The notes: generated from the letters alone by a model not told the origin. Positions 25,274 through 34,779 are shown, counted from the stretch's first letter. The stretch: DNA of 64,000 bases from Actinomycetota bacterium (GCA_018268465.1 JAFDWN010000048.1:1-64000), one strand, 5' to 3'. Program-made: numbers and translations.

Positions 25274-26757
25274 GCGCGGACCGGACGGTCGGGGAGGCGC
25301 AGTTCCACCCGATGGTCGGCGAGGAGGTCGACGAAGTCGGCATCGTGGGTGATCGCCACGACGGCGGTCCCGTCGTCGGCGATGTCGGCCAGCAGGCGGA
25401 TGAGTTCCTCCCAGGTGCGCCGGTCCTGCCCGAAGGTCGGCTCGTCGAGGATGATGACCCCGGGCCGGGCCATCAACACGGTCGCGACCGAAAGCCGGCG
25501 TTTCTCACCGCCGGAAAGGGTGTAGGGATTGCGGTCGGCGAGATGGCTCAGGCGCAGCCGGTCGAGCAGCGCCTCACCCAGCGCCCTGATCTCTGCCGGG
25601 TCACGTTTGAGCGCTTTCGGCCCCAGCGAGATCTCGTCCCGCACCGTGCCGGTGAGGAATTGGTGTTCGGGGTCTTGGAACACGCTGGCGATCCGGGTCA
25701 GCAGGTCCTTGGACCGCCAGCGAATCGGTTCACGATTCTTCGGCGACGGTGCGAAATCCGGGTGGGCCTCGACGGTGCCGTCTCGGGGCGGCAGGAGCCC
25801 GCCGAGTGTCAGCGCCAGCGTGGATTTGCCGGCTCCGTTGGGTCCTGTCACGGCGGTGACGCGGCCGCCGGGGATCTCGATGTCCAGTCCGCCGAGCACC
25901 GGCGGGCCCGACCGGTAACCCAGCGCCAGGCCGGTCGCCGCAAGCAGCGGTTCGCCGACCGGGGGCCGGTGGCGCACGAGATGGGGGACGGGTCCGTCGG
26001 GGACCCAGATACCGGACCGCGCGAGGTGGTCGCGCTCACGCCGGATCGTCTCGTCGGGAGCTCCGTCGGCGACGATGTCGCCCCGCTCACCCAGGACGAT
26101 GACGCGATCGACGACCGGCAGCCAGACCTCGGTGCGGTGTTCGACGACGACGACGGTGGCGTTGTTCACCTCGGCGGCGGCGATCACCGCATCGCGAACC
26201 TCCAGGACTCCGGCGGGATCGAGATTCGCCGTGGGTTCGTCGAGGAGGATGAGACCGGGAGCCATCGCCAGCACACCGGCCAGGGCAAGGCGCTGCTTCT
26301 GCCCGCCGGAGAGTTGCGCGGTGTCGTGCCGCATGGGCAGTTCGAGGCCCACCGCGCGCAGTGCCGCATGGACCCGCGGCCACATCCTGTCGCGCGGGAC
26401 GCCGAAATTCTCCATCCCGAACGCCACGTCGTCACCGACGCGGGAGAGGATCACCTGCGAATCCGGGTCCTGAAGCACCATTCCGATGCGTGCGCGCTGC
26501 TGGGCCGGCCGGGCGCCGTCGACGAGAACCCGTCCCGACTCCTGCCCGTCTTCGGATCCGCCGAGCAGTCCGGCGAGGCCGTGCAGCAGCGTGGACTTCC
26601 CCGATCCCGACGGCCCGAGCAGCAGCACCCGCTGCCCGGCTTCGATGCTCAGCTCCAGATTGCTGACGGCCCAACGGCTTTGCCCGGCGTGCCGCCAGCC
26701 CCAGCCCAGCGCGGACACCTCGGCGCCGCCGAGGTGAACAGCCGAACCGACCGTCAT
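25270..26757 (-). CDS. ykoD: ECF transporter ATPase, two ABC domains fused (YkoD)
   Basis: A 495-residue protein with two complete ABC ATPase domains in tandem. Domain 1: Walker A GPSGSGKS, signature LSGGQKQR, Walker B LILLDEPTA. Domain 2: Walker A GPNGAGKS, signature LSGGEKRR, Walker B VIILDEPTF. ATG 26757 overlaps the stop of the S-component gene by 4 nt; the open frame extends to 27330 but only as an overlap. It energises the YkoE/YkoC membrane pair. Confidence 0.9.
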   Translation of the reverse strand: MTVGSAVHLGGAEVSALGWGWRHAGQSRWAVSNLELSIEAGQRVLLLGPSGSGKSTLLHGLAGLLGGSEDGQESGRVLVDGARPAQQRARIGMVLQDPDSQVILSRVGDDVAFGMENFGVPRDRMWPRVHAALRAVGLELPMRHDTAQLSGGQKQRLALAGVLAMAPGLILLDEPTANLDPAGVLEVRDAVIAAAEVNNATVVVVEHRTEVWLPVVDRVIVLGERGDIVADGAPDETIRRERDHLARSGIWVPDGPVPHLVRHRPPVGEPLLAATGLALGYRSGPPVLGGLDIEIPGGRVTAVTGPNGAGKSTLALTLGGLLPPRDGTVEAHPDFAPSPKNREPIRWRSKDLLTRIASVFQDPEHQFLTGTVRDEISLGPKALKRDPAEIRALGEALLDRLRLSHLADRNPYTLSGGEKRRLSVATVLMARPGVIILDEPTFGQDRRTWEELIRLLADIADDGTAVVAITHDADFVDLLADHRVELRLPDRPVRA

Positions 26758-27368
26758 CGCGGTGCGGGACTCGACACCACCCTGCCGGAGTCGAACCGGC
26801 TGAGCGCCCCCGTCTTGGCCAGCCCTCTGACCACGAACCAGGACAGCACCCCGGCGATCAGGGCGCCGGAGACGATCGCCGACACCGTGTAGATCGCGGC
26901 GAACGCCGCCGCCGAGCCCGGGTACCAGAGGATCAGGTCGTTGACGGCCAGCGCCAGCCCGGCGACCGCCCCGGCGAGCACCGCGACAGGCAGATTCCAG
27001 CGGCGGTAGAGGAACAGCGCGAAGACGAGTTCGGCGCCGAGGCCCTGTACCAGTCCCGACTCGATGGTGAGCACGCCCCATTGATTGCCGACGAGGGCCG
27101 ATACCGTCGCGGCGACCAACTCGCCGTACAGCGCCGCGCCCGGTTTGCGGATCACCAGGGCCGTCAGGACACCGGCGAACAGCCAACCGCCGCCCGCCAG
27201 TGCCTGCAAACCGGGGAGCACCGCACCCAGCGGGGCGGTGATGGGATTGGAAGCGACATTCCAGAAGACGAAGACGAGGCCCGCCGCCACGGCGAGCACG
27301 CTTGCCACCACGATGTCGACGACCCGCCACCGCATGGCGGGTCTGGGGTCAGAGATCTGCTGGTCCAT
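26754..27368 (-). CDS. ykoE: ECF transporter S component (YkoE)
   Basis: A 204-residue membrane protein with about 6 hydrophobic segments, of the YkoE family of thiamine-precursor-binding ECF components (FVFWNVASNP, EGLVQGLGAE-type loop seen as ESGLVQGLGAELVFA). AAGGA lies 5 nt before ATG 27368. Its 190-nt leader follows a TPP riboswitch, so high thiamine pyrophosphate should shut off the whole ykoEDC operon. Confidence 0.85.
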   Translation of the reverse strand: MDQQISDPRPAMRWRVVDIVVASVLAVAAGLVFVFWNVASNPITAPLGAVLPGLQALAGGGWLFAGVLTALVIRKPGAALYGELVAATVSALVGNQWGVLTIESGLVQGLGAELVFALFLYRRWNLPVAVLAGAVAGLALAVNDLILWYPGSAAAFAAIYTVSAIVSGALIAGVLSWFVVRGLAKTGALSRFDSGRVVSSPAPR

Positions 27369-27555
27369 GAGAATCCTTGGGTGTGATGCGGAAGATCCGT
27401 CGGGCGGATCGAGCGATGCGAGTGCGGGTGGCATGACGCCGCAGTGACAGCTGAGCGGGGAACCGTCGCGTGGTCCCGGCACCCGACACGGCGACGGGCG
27501 CACACGCGACGGTGCGATCAGATCGGTGGTACGTGGCAAACAGTGTTCACACGCA

Positions 27556-27643
27556 TCTCCCTACGCCGGCATTACCCGGTCAGGTTCCTACGGTCGACAG
27601 CCGTTCAGCCGTCCTCTCAGCGCACTCGGTGTGCACTCCCGTG
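27556..27643 (-). ncRNA. TPP (THI-box) riboswitch
   Basis: Read on the minus strand the segment shows the conserved THI elements in order: CGGGAGTGC, GCTGAGAGGACGGC, GTAGGAACCTGACCGGGTAA, then TGCCGGCGTAGGGAG. These are the core pieces of the thiamine pyrophosphate aptamer. It lies about 190 nt before ykoE, long enough for a terminator or start-sequestering expression platform, whose exact form I could not assign. Confidence 0.93.
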
Positions 27644-27684
27644 TCTTCTCCGTGTCTCAAGCTAGCGCAGGGGTGCTGACGGCG

Positions 27685-28275
27685 CTAGACCGGGTCGTGC
27701 TCGACGCTGGTGAAGGTCCAGGCCGTCGGTGTCGGTCCCGACCGCCCGTGCCCGGTTTCGCTGGCGACATAGTCGGCCGCCGAGCAGGGGGAGTGGCGGG
27801 CGATGTGGTCGTCTTCCTGCGCTGCCCAGCGCTCCCAGTGCGGGCGGTAGGTGTCGCCGTCGCGCTGCAGCGCGCGCCGCTTGCGAACGGCGTCGGGGGT
27901 TTCGACCCAGATGGCGAGATCGACCAGTGCCCGATGCGGGCGGGTCAACACCCCCACGCCCTCCACGATCAGGCGTTGGCGGGGTGCGACGGTACGCCAG
28001 CCGTCGGCGGTGCCGGTGGCCCAATCCCACCGGCGCCACCGCCCGGGACTGCCACCGGCGCGCGGTTTCAGCAGCTCTGTTCCGACGTGCTCGACTGCCC
28101 ACGCCAGACCGTCCCAGCCGGGGTAGATGTCATCGAGACGGACCACGGCGCTCGCCGCCCACCGCTCGTGCAGTTGATCTGCCAGCGAGGATTTACCCGC
28201 ACCGGAACGGCCGTCGATCAACACCGTCGTCGCATCGGTGGCGGCCAGGCCGCGAGCAAGGTCGTCGAGGTTCAT
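27685..28275 (-). CDS. P-loop kinase-like protein (uridine kinase-like)
   Basis: A 196-residue protein with Walker A GRSGAGKSS near residue 24, VVRLDDIYPGWDG, and LIVEGVGVLT, the layout of small nucleoside or phosphotransferase-type kinases. Start is ATG 28275 (MNLDDLA); the longer open frame overlaps the divergent neighbour. It lies just upstream of the TPP riboswitch, on the same strand, but probably has its own promoter. Substrate unknown. Confidence 0.75.
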   Translation of the reverse strand: MNLDDLARGLAATDATTVLIDGRSGAGKSSLADQLHERWAASAVVRLDDIYPGWDGLAWAVEHVGTELLKPRAGGSPGRWRRWDWATGTADGWRTVAPRQRLIVEGVGVLTRPHRALVDLAIWVETPDAVRKRRALQRDGDTYRPHWERWAAQEDDHIARHSPCSAADYVASETGHGRSGPTPTAWTFTSVEHDPV

Positions 28276-28407
28276 CAAGACAGCTCCAACATCTCGAGGT
28301 GTACCCGCCCCGATCAGGTGGCGTGGCGCTTCGCCGCCCACCACTATGACGGGCCCCGGCTGCGCACGTGACCGTGCACCTTCCCAGCCCGGGGTAGGGT
28401 CCGCGCC

Positions 28408-29517
28408 ATGAGCGACGCACGCCGGCGACGTCACGCCAAGGAGGCGCGACGCGATGCGCGGCGGCTGGAGGCGCGCGACCGCGAGGCGGCCGAGGACGCG
28501 CCGCTGCTCGAGGAGGTACGCCAGGCGCTCGACGGTGGGCATCCGCTGGGTCTGCTCGGCTTGGTCAGCATGCTCGTTCTGGCCGCCGCGCCGGACGACC
28601 CGATCATGGCCGCCACGCACCGGCGAACGGACGCGCCGCGGCTGGCCGACCTCGTCGCCGGATTCATCGACGTGCGGAGCCGGGAGACCACCGCCCTGCT
28701 GACGGTCCTGGCCGAACTGGTCGTCGATGACCACGACATACCGCGGCGGTGCCGGCAAGAAGTCGCCACGCGCAACGACCCGCTGCCGAGATGGCTGTCC
28801 GAACTGCCCCACTGCGAGGTCTACCGTGCCGCACGGATGACGCACGTCCTCGGTGACACCGACGACCTGCTGATCGCCGCGCGGCTGGCCGGCGGTGACC
28901 AATTGACTTGTGTGGTCTCGATCGACCACGACATCGTCTCGGACGTCAAAGACGCGTTCTTCGTGCCGGATTCGATCGATGCGGTGCTGGCCGTGGCGGT
29001 GGCGCAGAACAGCGACCCCGACACCCGTTTCGTGGAGATGGGTCGTGCCGACGCCCGGACTTGGGTTCACGATGCGATGGCGCAGTCGCCGATTCCCCGC
29101 GCGTCGGACTCCTGGCCGAGCTGCCGGGCATTGGTACGGTGGCTGATCCGGCACCTACCGGACGGAGGCGAGGGCTACCGACGCCCTGACTGGGATTCGC
29201 GGCAGCTGTCCGAGTTCCTCGGGACGTTTTTCGCCTCCCCGCAGGGAGCGCCGTTCGACAGGCGCGCTTGTCGGGACCTGCTGTCGGCGCTGGTGCGGAC
29301 CGGCACGGGTGACCCGGTGCGGTGGAGCGCCACACGTATCGGTGCGATACTCGGCGCATCGGCGCCGTCCGGGACCGGCATTGCGCAGGAGCGCGCGGTC
29401 GAAGCGCCGGAGTTGCTACGCGCATACGTGCCGTTCGCCCACGCGCACAGTGGTATTCGCGACGATCTGACCGCAGAGGCGCTTGCGGTGATCGACGAGA
29501 TCCAGCGTGGAGGCTGA
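28408..29517 (+). CDS. Conserved hypothetical protein
   Basis: A 369-residue soluble protein with a charged N-terminal tail (RRRRHAKEARRDARRLEARDREAAED) that could form a coiled coil. I recognise no catalytic motif. Its divergent position beside the kinase and the mycobacterial-style composition suggest a conserved actinobacterial protein of unknown function. The 261 nt after it, up to the desaturase, show no convincing gene. Confidence 0.65.
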   Translation: MSDARRRRHAKEARRDARRLEARDREAAEDAPLLEEVRQALDGGHPLGLLGLVSMLVLAAAPDDPIMAATHRRTDAPRLADLVAGFIDVRSRETTALLTVLAELVVDDHDIPRRCRQEVATRNDPLPRWLSELPHCEVYRAARMTHVLGDTDDLLIAARLAGGDQLTCVVSIDHDIVSDVKDAFFVPDSIDAVLAVAVAQNSDPDTRFVEMGRADARTWVHDAMAQSPIPRASDSWPSCRALVRWLIRHLPDGGEGYRRPDWDSRQLSEFLGTFFASPQGAPFDRRACRDLLSALVRTGTGDPVRWSATRIGAILGASAPSGTGIAQERAVEAPELLRAYVPFAHAHSGIRDDLTAEALAVIDEIQRGG

Positions 29518-29778
29518 GCCGATGATCGCCGACTCGCCGCACCGGGCGGTCCCGGTCCGAGCTCCCCGCGCATCCGCGGGGACGGCGGACTGCTGCCCGC
29601 CGCGGATCTGCGCACGGGCGCGGCAGCGCGCGATCAGGCGATCGCCATCGCGCAGGCGTGACGAAGGTGCGAATCGGGCGTGCCATCACGCTACGGTGAG
29701 TCGTCAGCGCATGGCGTTCGCCGGGGTTCGCCGTGCCTGCGTTGCTTGGGCCTGCCGCACCGGAGCTGAGGACACCTG

Positions 29779-31002
29779 ATGGCCATCACCGATATCCCGA
29801 TGTACGCCCACCTGAGCAAGGAGGACATCGACGCGCTCGGCGCCGAACTCGATTCGATCCGGCGGGAGATCGAGGCGTCCCGCGGTGCGCGTGATGCCGC
29901 CTACATCCGCAGGACGATCCGCTGCCAGCGGGCACTCGACATCGTCGCGAGGCTGCTGATCTTCTCCGACAGACCCGGCTGCCGGGTGGCGGGAACGGCG
30001 TCGTTGGCGCTGGCCAAGAGCATCGAGAATATGGAACTCGGCCACAACATCGTTCACGGCCAATGGGATTGGATGAACGATCCCGAGATCCACTCGACCA
30101 CCTGGGAGTGGGACATGGCCGGGTTGATGTCGCAATGGCGTTATTCGCACAACTACACCCACCACGTGTTCACCAACGTCCTCGACACCGACGACGACCT
30201 CGGATTCGGCATCATGCGGGTGACCCGGGACGAACCCTGGCGGCCGCGGCACCTCGCACAGCCGCTGCGCAACCTGTTGCTCGCGGTGATCTTCGAATGG
30301 GGTATCGCCCTGCACGGCCTGCATTCCGCCCATGAACGCGCAACGTCCCCGGAGGAGCGGGCCGTCCAGTCCCAGGTCTTCCGCGCCAAGATCGCGCGCC
30401 AGGTCGTCAAGGATTACGTGCTCATCCCGGCACTGGGCGGGCGGCGGTGGCGTCGGGTGCTGGCCGCGAACGCGCTGGCCAACCTGTTGCGCAACCTGTG
30501 GGCCTACGTCGTCATCTTCTGCGGGCACTTTCCCGACGGGGCCGAGAAGTTCACGGTCGACGCCATGGAGCGGGAAACCAAGTCCGAGTGGTACCTGCGG
30601 CAGATGCTCGGGACGGCGAACTTCGACGCCGGCCCCGTGTTGGCGTTCACCAGCGGAAATCTGTGCTACCAGATCGAACACCATCTGTTCCCGGACCTGC
30701 CCAGCAATCGCTATCCCGAGATCGCTCAGCGCGTGCGCGCGCTCTGCGACAAGTACGACCTGCCCTACACCACCGGCCCGTTCCTGCGCCAGTTCCTGCT
30801 GACCCAGCGCACCATCCTCAAGTTGGCGCTGCCCGACAGATTCCTGACCGCGACCGTCGACGATGCGCCCGAGACCGCCTCGGAGCGACGGTTCCGATTT
30901 GTGGAAACCTGTCCGCCCGAGCCCGGGGAAGATCCCCGGCCGGGTCTGCGGACGGCGTTGCGCCGGCTGGGTGAATGGCGAAAGGCCCCGGTCGTCGGCT
31001 GA
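29779..31002 (+). CDS. Fatty-acid desaturase, DesA3-like
   Basis: A 407-residue membrane di-iron acyl desaturase. Three His boxes are present: GHNIVH (about residue 94), HNYTHH (about 129) and QIEHH (about 300). Hydrophobic pairs lie between the boxes. It resembles mycobacterial acyl-CoA delta-9 desaturase DesA3 and its relatives, which make oleoyl-CoA with electrons from an oxidoreductase such as Rv3230c; no such partner is adjacent here. Tail residues after about 360 are polar. Confidence 0.85.
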   Translation: MAITDIPMYAHLSKEDIDALGAELDSIRREIEASRGARDAAYIRRTIRCQRALDIVARLLIFSDRPGCRVAGTASLALAKSIENMELGHNIVHGQWDWMNDPEIHSTTWEWDMAGLMSQWRYSHNYTHHVFTNVLDTDDDLGFGIMRVTRDEPWRPRHLAQPLRNLLLAVIFEWGIALHGLHSAHERATSPEERAVQSQVFRAKIARQVVKDYVLIPALGGRRWRRVLAANALANLLRNLWAYVVIFCGHFPDGAEKFTVDAMERETKSEWYLRQMLGTANFDAGPVLAFTSGNLCYQIEHHLFPDLPSNRYPEIAQRVRALCDKYDLPYTTGPFLRQFLLTQRTILKLALPDRFLTATVDDAPETASERRFRFVETCPPEPGEDPRPGLRTALRRLGEWRKAPVVG

Positions 31003-31012
31003 CGGGACAGGG

Positions 31013-31891
31013 CTAACGCGGTTCCCGCAGCCGCACCATTCGAGTGGTCGAACTCTCGTCGAGTTCCACCACGTCGGAGCGCGACCGCAGAAAGTCGCTG
31101 AAAGACCGGAATCCCAGCGACTTTTCGCTGAACGACGGATCCATGCGCTTCATCTGGGCTTTGACCGTCGAATTGTGCAGCCAGTCGACATCGTCCTTTT
31201 CCAGGCCGATCCGCAGGGCGCGGGTGAGCAGTGCGGTCGCGGCATCCTGCGGGTCGGGCGGCTCGGCCTCGTCGGCGGCGGTGGTGCGCCGCGCACGGCG
31301 TTTGGGTGGCGTCGGCTCGCTCTTCTCGGCGGCGGGCTCGTATACGGGCACTCCGGGCAGCGCGTCGTAGGTGACGAACTCGTCGCAGGCCGATGCCAGC
31401 GAACGGCTCGACGAACCTGCCACACCGATGCCCACCACATACCGGCCGAGGCGTTTGCAGCGCTGGGCCAGTGCGATGTAGTCGGAATCTCCGCCGACGA
31501 TCACCACGTGCGTGAGGTCGGGTAGCCGGAACATGTCCTCGACGGCATCGACGGCCAGCCTGATGTCCGCGCCGTTCTTGCCGTACGCCGCGGCGGGGAA
31601 CAGCTGCACCAGATCGATCGCCCGTGCCACCAGTTGACCGCGGTAGCTGGCATTGACGTCGGCCGACCAGTCCGCGTAGGCGCGGGTGAGCACCAGCGTG
31701 CCGTACGACGACGCGAAGTCGACGACGGCGCCGACGTCGACGGTCGCGCGCTGCAGCCGGTCCGGGAACTCGTCACCGGCTTTGGTTCTGTCACGCTGGA
31801 AGGAATTGCGGCCGTTCACCTGGTCGTAGCGCGAGATCACGATGTTGTCGAAGTCGAAATACACCGCGACGCGCGTGGCCGGTTCGGTCAT
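31013..31891 (-). CDS. NYN-domain RNase-like protein with LOTUS/OST-HTH domain
   Basis: A 292-residue protein. Residues 1-160 are a NYN (PIN-like) nuclease domain: AVYFDFDNI with the first acidic residues, ADIRLAVDAVEDM with the next Asp, and VGGDSDYIALA with the last pair. A linker rich in Lys, Arg, Pro and Glu follows, then a C-terminal OST-HTH/LOTUS-like domain (from DAATALLTRALRIGL). ATG 31891 is preferred to an ATG at 31945. The family is linked to RNA turnover; the target here is not known. Confidence 0.8.
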   Translation of the reverse strand: MTEPATRVAVYFDFDNIVISRYDQVNGRNSFQRDRTKAGDEFPDRLQRATVDVGAVVDFASSYGTLVLTRAYADWSADVNASYRGQLVARAIDLVQLFPAAAYGKNGADIRLAVDAVEDMFRLPDLTHVVIVGGDSDYIALAQRCKRLGRYVVGIGVAGSSSRSLASACDEFVTYDALPGVPVYEPAAEKSEPTPPKRRARRTTAADEAEPPDPQDAATALLTRALRIGLEKDDVDWLHNSTVKAQMKRMDPSFSEKSLGFRSFSDFLRSRSDVVELDESSTTRMVRLREPR

Positions 31892-32030
31892 GGGTTCAGT
31901 CTGGCGTATGAGCTCCCCGGCAGGCCGGAATGCGGCCGTTTCCACCCGCGGAACGTCCCCCGGTGACTGCTGTTGTCGGACATTCGATGCAACACAAGAT
32001 ATTTCGATTCCAGCGCGGCGGCGTCGCAGC

Positions 32031-32465
32031 TCAGTCCGCGGGTGGGAACAGGCGTGCGAACTCCTCGGGCAGCGGCCTGGCCCGGCGGGTGGTCGAATCC
32101 ACCGTCACAAGGGTCGCGACCCCGTCGACGGCGACGGTGCCGTCGGCACGTTCGATGCGCTGGGCCAGCGCGAAGCTGGTGCGACCACAACGTGCGGGTC
32201 CGGTGACGATCCGCAGCTGGTCGCCCTGATGGCACGGCTGGCGATAGTTGACGTCGAGATTCACCACGACGGTGATCGTGCCCAGTTCCTCCAGACGCTG
32301 GTAGTCGAAACCGTGGCTCTCGTACCACTCCTCACGGCCCCACTCCAGATACTCGACGAACTTGGCGTTGTTCACGTGACCGTTCACGTCGATCTCGGTA
32401 CTGCGCACCACGGTCTCCACGACCGCTTCGCCGGTCTGCGCTGTCATGTTCTCCACGGTGGACAT
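32031..32465 (-). CDS. Acyl-CoA thioesterase, hotdog fold
   Basis: A 144-residue 4HBT-type thioesterase. The Asp-containing DVNGHVNNAKFVEYLEWGRE is the active-site helix of this family. ATG 32465 or 32447 may be the start. It is a single cytoplasmic gene; substrate chain length cannot be told. Confidence 0.83.
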   Translation of the reverse strand: MSTVENMTAQTGEAVVETVVRSTEIDVNGHVNNAKFVEYLEWGREEWYESHGFDYQRLEELGTITVVVNLDVNYRQPCHQGDQLRIVTGPARCGRTSFALAQRIERADGTVAVDGVATLVTVDSTTRRARPLPEEFARLFPPAD

Positions 32466-32528
32466 GCTCTCAGTGCGACCGTCGATGCGGAAGGCGCTTG
32501 GCGGGAACTCGATGCAACCCCGGCGAGC

Positions 32529-32915
32529 TCACAGGTCGGCGAGGTCGTCGGGCACGTCGACGGCATGCTCACGCAGAACGGCCAGCGCCACCACATCGAG
32601 GGCGCGTTCGTGCGTACAGGCGAGTACCACCGGTGCGGCACATCCGTCTCGATGCGCCAGCAGCCAGTTCGCGGCCGTGACGCACCAGCGGTCGCCGGGC
32701 ACCAGACCGGGGAAGCGGTACGCGGGTGCCGGTGTCGACAGATCGTTGCCGATGGAGCGCTGGTGCTCCAGGAACTCCGCGGTGACGACCGCGCAGATGG
32801 TGTGGCTGCCGAGGTCCTCGGGTCCTGTCGAACAGCAGCCGTCGCGGTAGAAGCCGGTCACCGGATCGGTGCCGCATTCTTCCAGCGGGCCGCCCAGCAC
32901 GTTGCGGTCTGGCAT
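32529..32915 (-). CDS. DUF2237 family protein
   Basis: A 128-residue protein of the DUF2237 family, recognised by its start (NVLGGPLEECGTDPVTGFYRDG) and the GDRWCVTAANW block. Conserved Cys residues suggest a metal or redox role, but no function is established. Start is ATG 32915. Confidence 0.8.
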   Translation of the reverse strand: MPDRNVLGGPLEECGTDPVTGFYRDGCCSTGPEDLGSHTICAVVTAEFLEHQRSIGNDLSTPAPAYRFPGLVPGDRWCVTAANWLLAHRDGCAAPVVLACTHERALDVVALAVLREHAVDVPDDLADL

Positions 32916-33013
32916 CGGACCAGTATCCCCCACACATGCCGACTGGTGGACGGTGCGGGCGCGAAGTCGTTGCGCCACAGGGGTGATCACCGGCGCGGCC
33001 GGTGTTCGGGACC

Positions 33014-33232
33014 TCAGCCGCGCGTTTCCTCCAGCCGGAAGCCCACCCGCAGCGTGACCTGGAAGTGTGCGACGGCGCCGTCGACCAGGTGTCCGCGCAC
33101 CGACTGGACCTCGAACCAGTCCAGCCCGCGCATCGTCTCCGATGCCCGCGCGATGGCGTTGCGGATCGCCGCGTCGGAACTCTCCGCGGAAGTGCCGACG
33201 ATTTCGATGACGCGATAGGTGTGGTCGCTCAT
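33014..33232 (-). CDS. Dodecin
   Basis: A 72-residue dodecin, the flavin-storage protein that forms a dodecamer. The sequence VIEIVGTSAESSDAAIRNAI and the conserved Trp in LDWFEVQS that stacks on the flavin are present. ATG 33232 gives the normal length. It is a single gene. Confidence 0.9.
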   Translation of the reverse strand: MSDHTYRVIEIVGTSAESSDAAIRNAIARASETMRGLDWFEVQSVRGHLVDGAVAHFQVTLRVGFRLEETRG

Positions 33233-33386
33233 GGGGCAAGTTTGCTCCCGGGGCGAAGCCGAGATTGGGGTTTTGGCCCGCTTGGCCCGCAGCCGCGTGA
33301 CACAGCTCGAATCTCGGCGCCGGCACGGGCGATCTCGCCGCATCTCTGGACAGGAGGTGTTGGATGCGTCACACTGGTAGATGAAT

Positions 33387-33401
33387 CGCATACTGTATGC
33401 A
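33387..33401. promoter_or_regulatory. TGCATACNGTATGCA palindrome, sulfatase promoter
   Basis: CGCATACTGTATGCA matches the shared operator at 14 of 15 positions. It ends 31 nt before the GTG start of the sulfatase-like gene and overlaps an upstream in-frame ATG, which argues against that ATG as a start. Confidence 0.75.
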
Positions 33402-33432
33402 GTCGCCTGAAACGCGACCGGGAGGAGCGACG

Positions 33433-34779
33433 GTGTCGAACCGGCGAGACAATGTACTGATCGTGCACTGCCACGACATGGGGCGGTTCCTGGGCGCCTA
33501 CGGGCCCAACGGTGTGCGGAGTCCGCGGCTGGACGAGCTGGCGGCCGAAGGCATCCTGTTCACCCGCGCCCATGCGACCGCACCGCTGTGCTCGCCCGCT
33601 CTCGGGTCGCTGTACACGGGGCGCTACCCCCACAGCAACGGTTTGATCAACCTCGTCCACCAGGGCTGGGAGTACCGGACAGGGGTCCGCACCCTGCCGC
33701 GGATCATGTCCGACGCCGGCTGGTACTCGGCACTCTTCGGAATGCAGCACGAAACCGCGCTGCCGTCGCGCCTGGGCTTCTACGAATTCGACGTGTCGAA
33801 CGCCTACTGCGAGTACGTGGTGGGCCAGGCCACCGACTGGATTCGCACTCGGGCCAAGGCCAGCGAGCCGTTCCTGATGACGGCGGGTCTCTTCGAGGCG
33901 CACCGGCCCTACCCGCGCGAGCGCTACCAGCCCGCCGACCTCGACGACGTGGTGGTACCCGAGTACCTGCCCGACACCGAAGCGGTTCGCCGCGACATGG
34001 CCGATTTCTACGGTGCGATCGCCAGCGCCGACGCCGCCGTCGGCCAGCTGCTCGACGTACTCGCCGACACCGGACTGGACGCCAGCACCTGGGTGGTCTT
34101 CATGACCGATCACGGTCCGGCCTTCCCGCGGGCGATGTCGACGCTCTACGACGCCGGCACGGGCATCGCCCTGATCGTGCGCCCGCCGCGCCGGTCGGGC
34201 GTCGCGCCCCGCGTGTACGACGAGCTGTTCAGCGGCGTGGACCTGCTGCCCACCCTGCTCAGCCTGGTCGGCATCACCGTGCCCGCCGATGTCGAGGGAC
34301 TCTCGCACGCCCACAACCTGCTGGCCGAGTCCGGCGCGGTGGCGACGGTGCGTGATCACGTCATCTCGGCGAAAACCCATCACGATTCGTGTGACCGCCT
34401 GCGCGCCGTGCGCACCAAGGAGTACTCCTACATCGAGGATTACGAGCACCGGCCGTCGCCGGCGTCGTCCTGGCAGGTCAACCACGATTCGCCGGTGAAG
34501 GTGTTCGTCCCCGACATCACCGCCCTGCAGCCGCGCCGCGAGCTCTACGACCTGGTCAACGATCCGCACGAAATGCGCAATCTCCTTGTCGGACAGCCGA
34601 ACGACGATGTGCGTGCCGTGGCAGACCGCCTGGCGGCAACCCTGCGCGCGTGGCGTCCGAACCCCAATGACACCACCCCGTCCGAGCAGGTCGGCGCGCA
34701 GGTGACCGAACAGTATGCGGGTTTCTACTGGCAGATGTTCAACGCCGGCCGGGGGAGTGCCGCGCGCGCCCGCCGCTGA
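33433..34779 (+). CDS. Sulfatase-family protein with altered signature
   Basis: About 448 residues, alkaline-phosphatase superfamily, sulfatase type. Metal-site Asp in HCHDMGR, MTDHGPAF, and GRYPHSNG after the active site are visible. The formylglycine signature normally reads C-x-P-S-R; here it is CSPALGS, so the Arg is replaced by Leu and maturation of the Cys to formylglycine may fail or the protein may use another nucleophile. GTG 33433 follows GGAGGAGCGA. The gene lies 31 nt downstream of the oxalate-region palindrome. Substrate unknown; sulfate ester, phosphonate or phosphate are all possible. Confidence 0.78.
   Translation: MSNRRDNVLIVHCHDMGRFLGAYGPNGVRSPRLDELAAEGILFTRAHATAPLCSPALGSLYTGRYPHSNGLINLVHQGWEYRTGVRTLPRIMSDAGWYSALFGMQHETALPSRLGFYEFDVSNAYCEYVVGQATDWIRTRAKASEPFLMTAGLFEAHRPYPRERYQPADLDDVVVPEYLPDTEAVRRDMADFYGAIASADAAVGQLLDVLADTGLDASTWVVFMTDHGPAFPRAMSTLYDAGTGIALIVRPPRRSGVAPRVYDELFSGVDLLPTLLSLVGITVPADVEGLSHAHNLLAESGAVATVRDHVISAKTHHDSCDRLRAVRTKEYSYIEDYEHRPSPASSWQVNHDSPVKVFVPDITALQPRRELYDLVNDPHEMRNLLVGQPNDDVRAVADRLAATLRAWRPNPNDTTPSEQVGAQVTEQYAGFYWQMFNAGRGSAARARR

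Noticed and set aside
29518-29778. A 90-codon frame before the desaturase gene.
   Set aside because: Its composition is Arg/Ala-rich in the manner of chance frames in GC-rich DNA, and no family is recognisable.
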